Source: DASXRU01 sp039933315 (GTDB lineage Bacteria > Acidobacteriota > Blastocatellia > Pyrinomonadales > Pyrinomonadaceae). Taken from it: a stretch of 6,900 bases of DNA. The translations under genes were made by a program, and so were the position numbers. The stretch lies in contig JBDTOI010000212.1 of assembly GCA_039933315.1 (NCBI GenBank), positions 1 through 6,900 of the forward strand, in the 5' to 3' direction. Under the pieces are notes generated by a model, which saw only the letters and a program-made list of their open reading frames with translations, did no database searches and was not told where the DNA came from. Shown here piece after piece: positions 1 through 5,787 of this stretch (its first letter is position 1; every line of letters starts with the position of its first letter).

Positions 1-290
1 CCCCAAAGGGGTTGTGTCCTCCAGCCCTTGGGTTGCCGCTTCGGCTACCCTGGGTCAGCGTGAAGGAACAATGTCCAACCCCAACGGGGTTGTGTCGGTC
101 TTTGAGCGACGCAACGTATAACTGCGGAGCGGCCACCCGTAGGGATATAAATTATAAAACCATGAACGAGACGATACTGTTTAGTTAGGAATTGACACAA
201 CCCCGTTGGGGTTGCAAATCTCCCGGACTCGTTTCCCAGGGTAGCCGCAGCGGCAACCCTGGGCTGTAGGTCTCAACCCCGTTGCGGTTG
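1..290. repeat. Concentric array of six hairpin repeats
   Basis: This gene-free stretch lies downstream of the S41 peptidase gene. It holds two hairpin types in mirror order. Type A is CAACCCC-N3-GGGGTTG: partial copy 1-16 (cut by the window edge), full copies 76-92 and 198-214, and a copy with one stem mismatch at 274-290. Type B has GGGT-GCC stems with a short loop: 25-54 and its reverse-complement relative at 235-263. The order is A-B-A, a central 105 bp, then A'-B'-A', and all three pairs centre on 144-145. Positions 76-96 and 194-214 are exact reverse complements over 21 nt. The central part (97-193) has an AT-rich patch near 147-160 and no convincing reading frame. I see no T-run after the hairpins that would make a classical terminator. 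It resembles REP-type interspersed repeats; mobility is an inference. Confidence 0.85.
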
Positions 291-313
291 CCGCCATACG
301 ATTCAAAACCAAA

Positions 314-2665
314 TCATCGTCCCGGATTCGTAAAACAACTTGGGTACGGCGCAAACTTCGCGTCGTCTATGGGGACGTTGTGTTTGATGTCCGTGATTTT
401 ATAGACAAAGGTGAAGCCCAGCAACGAGTCCTCGCGAATCAGGTAAGGCAGCTTTACCCCATCAATTTCCCGATAGTCTTCGTAATACGTATTGCCCTTG
501 CGCAGCAGCAACCCGGTGTGTACATCGAAATAGTATTTGCTCAGGTTGGAAGTTGTGCCCTGTAGCACGTAAGCGTCGTTCTGGCCGACTTTCTCTTTTC
601 CCTTGAACTCCCAGTTCGGATATAAATCCTTGAGTCTCGTCGTCTTATCGAAGTAGGCTTCGCGGATTGCATCGAACCAGCCGGGGCCGGAAAACTCGAT
701 GTAGCCCTGCAGCGGATCCTGCCACCAGGAGGCCTGATCGTTGTTGCCCCGCATCATTATTCCTACGCCCGGAACGTCGATCAGCATGGCAAACTTGTTG
801 GGGGCCTTCTCGTAAAGTTCCAGCGATCCCTTCTGGCCCGTACCGACAGTTTCCGTCTGAGCTCGTGAGACCCGGCTGTGAAGTTTCGCGAATGCTGCTT
901 TGCCACCGGCAGCCTCCACGTACTTCTCGATGATCTGTTGCGGGGTAGGCGCGTTGGCAACCGCGGTCTTCGCAGTATCGTCCTCGGTCATTGGTTTTGC
1001 TGCAATGACGCTTGGCCCTGGATGCGCGGCGCTAACGGTTTCCGGCAGTGGCTTTGGCGGGGGCGCAGGGTCTCCGACTACAACTTTCGTGGGGCCGTCC
1101 GTCGCAGGCTTTAGCTCGGTTACAGTAACGTCCGCGATCAGCTCAGTTCTCCCACGTTCCACCCGCGTTCGTCGGCCCAGGACGCGTTTGGGCTCGGCCC
1201 TTCTGATGGCTGCATCGAGCTGAGCATCGTGGCCGCTCAGCAAGGCCTGCCGGGTTAATCTCACTGCCACATCCGGCTTCACTCCATGGCCTTCGAGCAG
1301 AGCTCCCAGGGAAGTACGATAGTTGGCGAACGCGAATTGAAAGAGCGCGCCGGTCGGCAGTTGCTTAACGACGGAGGGCAGCGTGTTGCCCGCGCTGGTT
1401 TCTCCTACCACCACTGCTCGCCCCGCCTCCTGCATGCCGCCGGCAAACATTTCCGCCGCCGATTCCGTGGAGCCATCGATCAGGATCACCAGCGTTCCGG
1501 TGTAGGGAAGTTTTTGCGGGAACGCGTAAAGCGGAGTTTGGCCGCCACGAGTCTCCATAAAGCCGAGCGGCAGCGGATACTGTTGCAGCAAACCGGAAAG
1601 GCCGCCGAGCATTCCCAACAGTCCGCCCTGGTTGCCGCGCAAATCGATGACCAGCCCGGGCGCATCACTCAACGAGCGAATCGCGCGACACAACTTTTCC
1701 ATTAATGAAGGCACGAAGGCATTAAAGCGGATGTAGCCAATCCCACTTGCCAGCCGCCGGGATTCAATTTCGCCATACATGGCCGGCAACACTCCCACCG
1801 GAGACGACATTTCACCTTTCAAACGTTCTCGTTTGATAGTGGCGGTGTGGATACGGTTGCGGCCATCGAGATATGAAAGTCTGACAGATGTTTGCGGTGG
1901 GCCATTGATGTATCCGGCCACCAGGATTAAAGGGAGCTCGGGCCGAATAATGGCGTGGTAAAGCGGCGACCGCAGAGTTTCTCCGATTATTCTTTCCAGC
2001 GACAACCCATCGGCCTTCTTGATGACAAAGCCTGGACGCAGACCGGCGGCGGCCGCGGTGGAGCCAGGCTCAACCCGGGTTACGACGGCCAGACCGTTGA
2101 TGATCCGCAGGTCGATGCCGATGCCGGTGGTCAGCTTTTGCGTTAGCTCGAGATTTCCCTTCAGCAGTAGTTTTGCGGGGTCGGTCTTTTCCGTCTTGTC
2201 AGCTGCGGTAGCATCTTCACCTTCATCATCGCCTTCCTCAGCGCGAAACTGGGGAATGGCCTCCGGCGGGATGATCAGGAAGTGAGATTGACCCAACTCG
2301 TTCAGCATCTTCTGCAACAGCTGATGCACTTCGACATCGTTGCGGGCTTGCTTGACGAGTGGTTGGTAACGCGACCGCACCGCCTCCCAGTCGAGGCCGC
2401 CGAATGATGGGTCGTAGAAAACCTGCTTGACGGTGGACCAAACGATTTCGAACGCTTCCTGACGTTTCTGCGTGTCGCTGACTTCAGGCGCAGAGACGAT
2501 CGCAGGGGCCGCGGGCGGCTGAGGAGTGCTGGAGCTGGCAGGTGCTTGCTGGGCGCTGGCCTTGTCTATCCACGGGCCGGGCAGCATTACGCTGAAGAGG
2601 AAAAGCGTGAAGCCAAGCCACCATGCTTTATGAATCAGACGTCGATGTTGCGAATGCAAGTTCAA
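314..2665 (-). CDS. Secreted S41 (tricorn-type) peptidase with PDZ and C-terminal lipoprotein-sorting-like domain
   Basis: The 783-residue protein begins with a signal peptide: basic n-region (RR, K to residue 13), hydrophobic stretch about 14-32, and likely cleavage after ASA at 36-38. The start is TTG, overlapping the upstream stop as TTGA; the next Met (27) would destroy the signal peptide, so TTG is preferred. Residues 65-130 are the S41 N-terminal helical part, ending in GQSHF. An acidic low-complexity insert lies at 142-160. A PDZ domain starts near 180 (GIGIDL, then EPGSTAAAAGLRPG at 199-212). The S41 core is about 305-470, with DLRGNQGG at 341-348 and STESAAE at 399-405. S127-H128, S402 and E458 match the tricorn Ser745-His746, Ser965 and Glu1023 set by local pattern. 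N427 stands where Prc/CtpA peptidases carry the catalytic Lys. A Pro/Ala-rich linker (about 515-572) leads to a domain at 573-783 (IIEKYVEAAGGKAAFAKL; EKAPNKFAMLI) resembling outer-membrane lipoprotein-sorting (LolA-like) domains of Acidobacteria. It probably acts in the periplasm; its substrate is unknown. Confidence 0.92.
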   Translation of the reverse strand: MNLHSQHRRLIHKAWWLGFTLFLFSVMLPGPWIDKASAQQAPASSSTPQPPAAPAIVSAPEVSDTQKRQEAFEIVWSTVKQVFYDPSFGGLDWEAVRSRYQPLVKQARNDVEVHQLLQKMLNELGQSHFLIIPPEAIPQFRAEEGDDEGEDATAADKTEKTDPAKLLLKGNLELTQKLTTGIGIDLRIINGLAVVTRVEPGSTAAAAGLRPGFVIKKADGLSLERIIGETLRSPLYHAIIRPELPLILVAGYINGPPQTSVRLSYLDGRNRIHTATIKRERLKGEMSSPVGVLPAMYGEIESRRLASGIGYIRFNAFVPSLMEKLCRAIRSLSDAPGLVIDLRGNQGGLLGMLGGLSGLLQQYPLPLGFMETRGGQTPLYAFPQKLPYTGTLVILIDGSTESAAEMFAGGMQEAGRAVVVGETSAGNTLPSVVKQLPTGALFQFAFANYRTSLGALLEGHGVKPDVAVRLTRQALLSGHDAQLDAAIRRAEPKRVLGRRTRVERGRTELIADVTVTELKPATDGPTKVVVGDPAPPPKPLPETVSAAHPGPSVIAAKPMTEDDTAKTAVANAPTPQQIIEKYVEAAGGKAAFAKLHSRVSRAQTETVGTGQKGSLELYEKAPNKFAMLIDVPGVGIMMRGNNDQASWWQDPLQGYIEFSGPGWFDAIREAYFDKTTRLKDLYPNWEFKGKEKVGQNDAYVLQGTTSNLSKYYFDVHTGLLLRKGNTYYEDYREIDGVKLPYLIREDSLLGFTFVYKITDIKHNVPIDDAKFAPYPSCFTNPGR

Positions 2666-3153
2666 GCCCTTCGGCGCCGGCGAGCCATCAGAAAAAATGC
2701 GATGAGAGACGCTAACATGGCGATGGCCAGCAACCCCACTGAGTAGTGATGCATAGTATTGAAAGCCATGCGTCGCGGGTCATCAGGCGCAATCTGATCT
2801 ATCGGCGCCGGCAGCGCAGCCCGAATGGCCAGCATGCGAGGCGATAACCACCACTGGCTGGCGGCAGTGAGCGTGGCCACCAGTGCCAGCAAGATGATCT
2901 CCATATAAAAGCCGGCTCCACTGGCCCCAATCCGTTTGGCGAGAAGCCCAGTTAGCAGCAGGAAGAGGCTGATGGCGAACCCGCTGATGTTAACCATACC
3001 CAGGGTGCGGGTAACGATCGCGCCGGCAATCTCGTTGGCATTGGTGAGCTGAAAACCACGTAACACGCCAAACACAGCCGGGGCCACTGTGGTGCTGAAA
3101 AAAATCGCCGCGCCCAGCCACATGCCAAGCAGAAGTAATCGAAAGTTGTTCAT
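2662..3153 (-). CDS. DUF4149 (TMEM205-like) four-helix membrane protein
   Basis: This is a 163-residue integral membrane protein. Four hydrophobic segments are visible at about 4-28, 52-72, 81-103 and 137-157, and it ends in a stop-transfer-like RRRRRA tail. The first helix carries the family-like pattern MWLGAAIFFS...APAVF, and HH at 135-136 precedes the last helix; this fits DUF4149, whose function is unknown. I place the start at the ATG at 3151-3153 (MNNFRLLLLG), immediately before the first helix. The frame stays open to 3390, but that extension translates the intergenic repeats and should not be called protein. No good Shine-Dalgarno sequence is seen; an 18-nt palindrome ends 9 nt before the ATG. 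Its stop overlaps the peptidase start (TTGA), which implies co-transcription and possibly coupled translation. Confidence 0.85.
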   Translation of the reverse strand: MNNFRLLLLGMWLGAAIFFSTTVAPAVFGVLRGFQLTNANEIAGAIVTRTLGMVNISGFAISLFLLLTGLLAKRIGASGAGFYMEIILLALVATLTAASQWWLSPRMLAIRAALPAPIDQIAPDDPRRMAFNTMHHYSVGLLAIAMLASLIAFFLMARRRRRA

Positions 3154-3162
3154 AAAGAGTGG

Positions 3163-3180
3163 CACAGACTTCAGTCTGTG
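3163..3180 (+). repeat. 18-nt palindrome, copy 1 (CACAGACTTCAGTCTGTG)
   Basis: The arms CACAGACT and AGTCTGTG are perfect reverse complements around a central TC. Copies occur at 3481-3498 (opposite orientation, central GA) and 5699-5716. With flanks, copies 1 and 3 agree over 25 nt (3159-3183 and 5695-5719). It lies 9 nt upstream of the DUF4149 start codon, where the ribosome-binding region would be. Confidence 0.9.
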
Positions 3181-3250
3181 ATGATCCCTTCGAATCGCGC
3201 CAGTTGCATGTACCCGACCTTCAAGTTTGGGAACTCGCGCGCCGCGGTCT

Positions 3251-3419
3251 ATGAGGTCAGTACCACCACGCGGTAGCGGGTGGGCCTTACATTGCCAATT
3301 GCCAATTTCCGCTTGCCCATTGGCTTTTGATAAGCATGTCAATCGGCATTTGGCAATCGGCAATGGGCAATCGGCAATGCGATGACCCACCCGCTACCGC
3401 ATGGTGGTACTGACCTCAT
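3251..3419. repeat. 34-nt inverted repeat with a 101-bp spacer, MITE-like
   Basis: The left arm 3251-3284 (begins ATGAGGTCAGTACCACC) and right arm 3386-3419 are reverse complements at 33 of 34 positions. The spacer 3285-3385 holds a 14-bp tandem repeat and its inverted counterpart. No transposase is encoded and I see no convincing target-site duplication. The element fills the middle of the 350-bp gap between the DUF309 and DUF4149 genes. Whether it moves as a unit or is a recurrent structured repeat cannot be told from one copy. Confidence 0.85.
3291..3380. repeat. 14-bp tandem repeat (AATCGGCAATGGGC) and inverted counterpart
   Basis: Positions 3341-3354, 3355-3368 and 3369-3380 are about 2.9 tandem copies of a 14-bp unit beginning AATCGGCA. 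The left side, 3291-3323, carries ATTGCCA-type units in the opposite sense; 3291-3305 pairs with 3350-3364 at 14 of 15 positions. Translated on the minus strand this gives a false IADCPLPIAKC-like peptide. Confidence 0.85.
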
Positions 3420-3480
3420 TGGACCGTCGCACGAGTGATTGTTACACAACGTCGACCTTACGCGTCTAGATCGTTTAGAT

Positions 3481-3498
3481 CACAGACTGAAGTCTGTG
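3481..3498 (-). repeat. 18-nt palindrome, copy 2 (inverted orientation)
   Basis: This is the same palindrome as at 3163-3180, in reverse orientation (central GA). It starts 5 nt beyond the DUF309 stop codon in the transcription direction. No T-run follows it on the minus strand, so a rho-independent terminator is not supported. With copy 1 it brackets the nested inverted-repeat element. Confidence 0.9.
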
Positions 3499-3503
3499 AC
3501 ACT

Positions 3504-3932
3504 TCAATCGAACTCCATCACTTCGGGCAGCAACCGAATAACCGGCGGATCGACCTCCGGCGGTGTCAGCTCCCGCGGATCGGGCGCCGTCAGAAGCCAC
3601 GAGAGCGATCGATCGAGTTGCGCCTGATAGTCTGCCAGATCGAGCGACATGAACGCGCTGGTCTTCAGCCGCGCAAACTTTTCCGTGGCCGCCAGGTACA
3701 TTCGCCGGGCTGCGCCGGGCCGGCCGATTTCCAAATGATGAAAAGCTACCGCCGACTGAATCATGGCCTGCAGGAAGAGCTTTTCCTGTTGGCCCACCGG
3801 GCCCAGCCAGCGATCTTCCCAGGCATCATGCGCCGCATGAAACTCGCGCGCATTGTAGAGATCGATGCCGGCAATGTACTCAATCGGGTACGCCGCGATA
3901 TGCGCATCGGTGTAGTGCGGCTGCTCGTTCAT
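3504..3932 (-). CDS. DUF309 domain protein
   Basis: The protein is 142 residues, soluble and predicted helical, with no signal peptide. The DUF309 hallmark is at residues about 20-70: GIDLYNAREFHAAHDAWEDRW (GxxLYNxxxFxxAHDxWExxW), followed by QQEKLFLQAMIQSAVAFHHL and a GAARRMY segment. The conserved His and Glu/Asp residues around HDAWE are kept, so it looks intact. The biochemical function of DUF309 is not established. The C-terminal tail from about 115 is Pro-rich. The ATG start at 3930-3932 leaves the whole domain in frame; a GGAGAAG stretch lies upstream at a longer than ideal distance (about 13 nt). It is separated from both neighbours by repeat elements of about 180 and 340 bp, so it may be a single-gene unit. 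Confidence 0.85.
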   Translation of the reverse strand: MNEQPHYTDAHIAAYPIEYIAGIDLYNAREFHAAHDAWEDRWLGPVGQQEKLFLQAMIQSAVAFHHLEIGRPGAARRMYLAATEKFARLKTSAFMSLDLADYQAQLDRSLSWLLTAPDPRELTPPEVDPPVIRLLPEVMEFD

Positions 3933-3965
3933 AGCTTTTATTACTCTTCTCCGCCGCGCTCAACT

Positions 3966-4143
3966 ATTTGCAGTGCGCCGGCAAGCGAAGCGGCGACGGC
4001 GCTTTGGATAGCGTTTTTATTTGAGATCTCAAATTTCAGATCTCAAATCTTAGAACAGAATACAAAGCAGTGTCCCAGCCTCGCGCTGCCACCGCGGAAT
4101 CCAAAGCGGCTTCGACGCTTCGCTCTGCCGCCGCACTCCAAAT
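3966..4143. repeat. 178-bp element with 44-45-nt imperfect terminal inverted repeats
   Basis: The left arm 3966-4009 (starts ATTTGCAGTGCGCCGGC, ends CGCTTTGGAT) and right arm 4099-4143 are imperfect reverse complements; the inner 10 nt (4000-4009 and 4099-4108) match exactly. The interior holds a perfect 16-nt palindrome. The right arm's outer end reaches the first base of the oxidoreductase stop codon (4143-4145). There is no coding capacity. It is MITE-like in shape; transposition is not shown. Confidence 0.75.
4019..4048. repeat. Perfect 16-nt palindrome and 14-bp direct repeat
   Basis: ATTTGAGATCTCAAAT at 4019-4034 is perfectly self-complementary. The 11-mer AGATCTCAAAT recurs at 4024-4034 and 4038-4048, giving a 14-bp period. 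It lies inside the inverted-repeat element at 3966-4143, upstream of the DUF309 gene. A regulator-binding operator is possible, but the repeat context makes this less likely. Confidence 0.75.
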
Positions 4144-5054
4144 TAGTTGAGTAACCGCGCAGCGATCACTTTCGCTGCTGTAGCGCCGGCACCAACGGCG
4201 CCGCTGATGGTGGGCGCCAGCGGATTTGCCACGTCGCCGATTGCGAAAACGTTCGCCACGCTGGTTTCCTGCTGGCCGTTCACCACTACGTACCCCCGAT
4301 CATCCACCTGTAGTTGATCGCGAATCAAATCAGTATTCGGTTCAAAGCCGGCGCGAACCAGCACGCCCTTCACGGCCATCTGAAAGGGTTTTATCGCGCC
4401 GCCGCGCAGTATCTCCACTGCTTCAATCTCCTCGTTGCCGATAATCCGTTGCACCGAGGATTCGCGAAACACCGTGATGCAGTGGTTGGTCCCCAGCCTT
4501 TCGGCAAACTCGCGTCGCGCCCGCAGTTTCCGGCCACGATGGACCATGGTAACCGTCGGGCAAACTTCAGCCAGCAACAGCGCATTCTCGGCCGCCGCGT
4601 CCCCGCCGCCTATGACGCAGACATCTTTGCCGGCAAAAACTTCTCGGTCGCGCGTGCCGGACTCAATCATGCCGCGCCCCGCTAATTCCGTTTCGCCGGG
4701 AATTCCCAGCCGCCGCCGCCGTGTGCCGGAGGCGATGATAATACTAATCGCCGGCAGCTCTTCACCGCTGCGCAGCACCACCCGACGGGCGCGCAGATCA
4801 ATGCCGGCAATTTCGACATTGGTCCAGAGGTCAAACTCCGCGTCTTTTGTTTGTTCAAGAAAACGGTCGCGCAACTCGCGGCCATTCGCCGCCGCCAGTC
4901 CCAGATAATTTTCGATACGGTTATGAACGGACAACAACATCCCGCCGGTTTCCGTTTCCTGTTCGAGCACGAGCGTATCCAGGCCCAGCTCGTCACACCA
5001 GCGGGCTGCCGACAATCCCGCGGGCCCGGCGCCAATAATCAACACATCGTGCAT
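4143..5054 (-). CDS. Thioredoxin-reductase-like FAD/NAD(P)-dependent oxidoreductase lacking the CxxC
   Basis: The 303-residue protein has the two-dinucleotide-fold layout and length of low-molecular-weight thioredoxin reductases. FAD binding: IGAGPAGLSAA at 7-17, GGM with IENYLGL at 37-53, and FAIGDV at 270-275. NAD(P) binding: IGGGDAAAENA at 148-158, followed by VHRGRKLRAR at 171-180; the Arg cluster after His suggests NADPH. Where E. coli TrxB has CATC, this protein has SGTR at 132-135; the following Asp (136) and spacing are kept, so the cysteines were substituted rather than deleted. It therefore cannot pass electrons through an internal disulfide. Alternatives are a ferredoxin/flavodoxin-NADP reductase of the YumC type, or another disulfide or quinone reductase of the same fold. 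No thioredoxin or ferredoxin gene lies nearby. The ATG start is directly followed by the first beta strand; the ribosome site is weak. The methyltransferase gene ends 51 bp upstream. Confidence 0.9.
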   Translation of the reverse strand: MHDVLIIGAGPAGLSAARWCDELGLDTLVLEQETETGGMLLSVHNRIENYLGLAAANGRELRDRFLEQTKDAEFDLWTNVEIAGIDLRARRVVLRSGEELPAISIIIASGTRRRRLGIPGETELAGRGMIESGTRDREVFAGKDVCVIGGGDAAAENALLLAEVCPTVTMVHRGRKLRARREFAERLGTNHCITVFRESSVQRIIGNEEIEAVEILRGGAIKPFQMAVKGVLVRAGFEPNTDLIRDQLQVDDRGYVVVNGQQETSVANVFAIGDVANPLAPTISGAVGAGATAAKVIAARLLN

Positions 5055-5071
5055 CAGTTTTCGGTGGAGTC

Positions 5072-5105
5072 ACGTATAGGTCCAATAAGTCCTATAGGCC
5101 CTATA
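5072..5105. repeat. 9-bp degenerate tandem repeat (TCCTATAGG type)
   Basis: The steps TATAGG (5075-5080), TCCAATAAG (5081-5089), TCCTATAGG (5090-5098) and CCCTATA (5099-5105) follow a 9-bp period. They fill most of the 51-bp gap and abut the methyltransferase stop codon. A plus-strand frame through it reads IGPISPIGPI, which is an artefact of the repeat. Confidence 0.7.
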
Positions 5106-5693
5106 TTATTTCTTCGTAGCAATGATCTCGGCGGAGCGATAGTGATGCTTGCCGGGATCGTCATCGTTCATCTGCGTCTCATGATAGTGCGTGATCTCCC
5201 AACCACGAAATTCGGCGCGCAGTTCACCGGGCTCCAGCAGAAATGCGGGGTTGCGGGTTTCTTCTGCCGGGTCATTACCGACCAGGTGAATCGACCCGAC
5301 AAATGTCCCCCCACGCTTGACGCCGGCGCGAAGCTGCGGAAAGAGGTTGCGCTGGAGGTAATAGAAGTCGCAGATGAGGTCGTACGATTCCGTGGCGATG
5401 GGAAACTCGCCGCGCTCGAGATCGGCGATGTGGGCATCAATACGGGAAGTGATTGTCGCGCCGGCTTCCGCGGCCCGCCGTTTCATGATCTCGATACCGG
5501 TGCGCGACGAATCAACGGCGGTTACTTGCCACCCCAGCCCGGCCAGAAAGATCGCATGGCGGCCCACGCCGCAAGCGAGGTCAAGAGCGAGTCCCGGTGT
5601 TAGCGTGGTGACAGCGCGACGCAGCAATTGGCTCGGCTCAGCGCTGCTGTAATCGCCGCGACCGTAACGCTCGTCCCAATCAGGCATGCACAT
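5106..5693 (-). CDS. Class I SAM-dependent methyltransferase, small TehB-like type
   Basis: This is a 195-residue cytoplasmic protein. It opens with WDERYGRGDY (6-15), typical of TehB/UbiE-like small methyltransferases. SAM-binding motif I is LDLACGVGRHA at 37-47; the acidic end of strand 2 is VTAVDSS at 57-63 (D61 would bind the ribose hydroxyls). YDLICDFYYL (104-113) is the motif IV region, and GGTFVGS starts strand 5. The C-terminal part (LEPGELRAEF at 153-162; HETQ and HHYRSAEIIATKK at the end) matches family style. The substrate cannot be read from the sequence; tellurite resistance should not be inferred. The start may be the ATG at 5691-5693 or a second ATG at 5685-5687, two codons later. 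Neither has a Shine-Dalgarno sequence, and the 18-nt palindrome begins only 5 nt before the first ATG. Length is normal and no truncation is seen. Confidence 0.9.
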   Translation of the reverse strand: MCMPDWDERYGRGDYSSAEPSQLLRRAVTTLTPGLALDLACGVGRHAIFLAGLGWQVTAVDSSRTGIEIMKRRAAEAGATITSRIDAHIADLERGEFPIATESYDLICDFYYLQRNLFPQLRAGVKRGGTFVGSIHLVGNDPAEETRNPAFLLEPGELRAEFRGWEITHYHETQMNDDDPGKHHYRSAEIIATKK

Positions 5694-5698
5694 TGTGG

Positions 5699-5716
5699 CA
5701 CAGACTTCAGTCTGTG
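5699..5716 (+). repeat. 18-nt palindrome, copy 3
   Basis: Identical to 3163-3180, with extended identity to 25 nt at 5695-5719. It begins 5 nt from the methyltransferase ATG, so in the mRNA the hairpin would cover the ribosome-binding region. The rest of this 94-bp gap (5717-5787) shows only a weak 6-bp inverted repeat (5741-5746 and 5766-5771). Confidence 0.9.
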
Positions 5717-5787
5717 ATGCTTCTTAGCCCAGAGGATAGATGGTGAACATTGCTTAACTGCCTAATCACCAGGTCACAGCTCGAACG

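Noticed and set aside
1..290. CRISPR array
   Set aside because: The repeats are self-complementary, occur in both orientations, differ in sequence and have uneven spacing; no cas gene is present.
1286..1705. 139-codon open frame on the plus strand
   Set aside because: It is antisense to the conserved S41 catalytic core and its composition looks like a shadow of that gene.
3154..3390. N-terminal extension of the DUF4149 frame to 3390
   Set aside because: The 79 extra residues translate the palindrome, the 34-nt arm and the 14-bp tandem repeats; the membrane protein begins naturally at the ATG at 3151-3153.
3481..3498. Rho-independent terminator after DUF309
   Set aside because: The palindrome is suitably placed, but no T-run follows on the minus strand and the same sequence occurs upstream of start codons.
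3435..4154. 239-codon open frame on the plus strand
   Set aside because: It lies antisense to the well-supported DUF309 gene and runs through repeat DNA, with no recognisable domain.
4851..5603. 250-codon open frame on the plus strand
   Set aside because: It is antisense to the oxidoreductase and methyltransferase genes and contains a repeat-derived IGPISPIGPI stretch.
5106..5693. Tellurite resistance gene tehB
   Set aside because: The similarity is to the general small methyltransferase pattern; no tellurite context or specific signature is visible.
5741..5771. Operator or terminator in the gap before the methyltransferase
   Set aside because: Only a 6-bp stem with a 19-nt loop is present; this is expected by chance.
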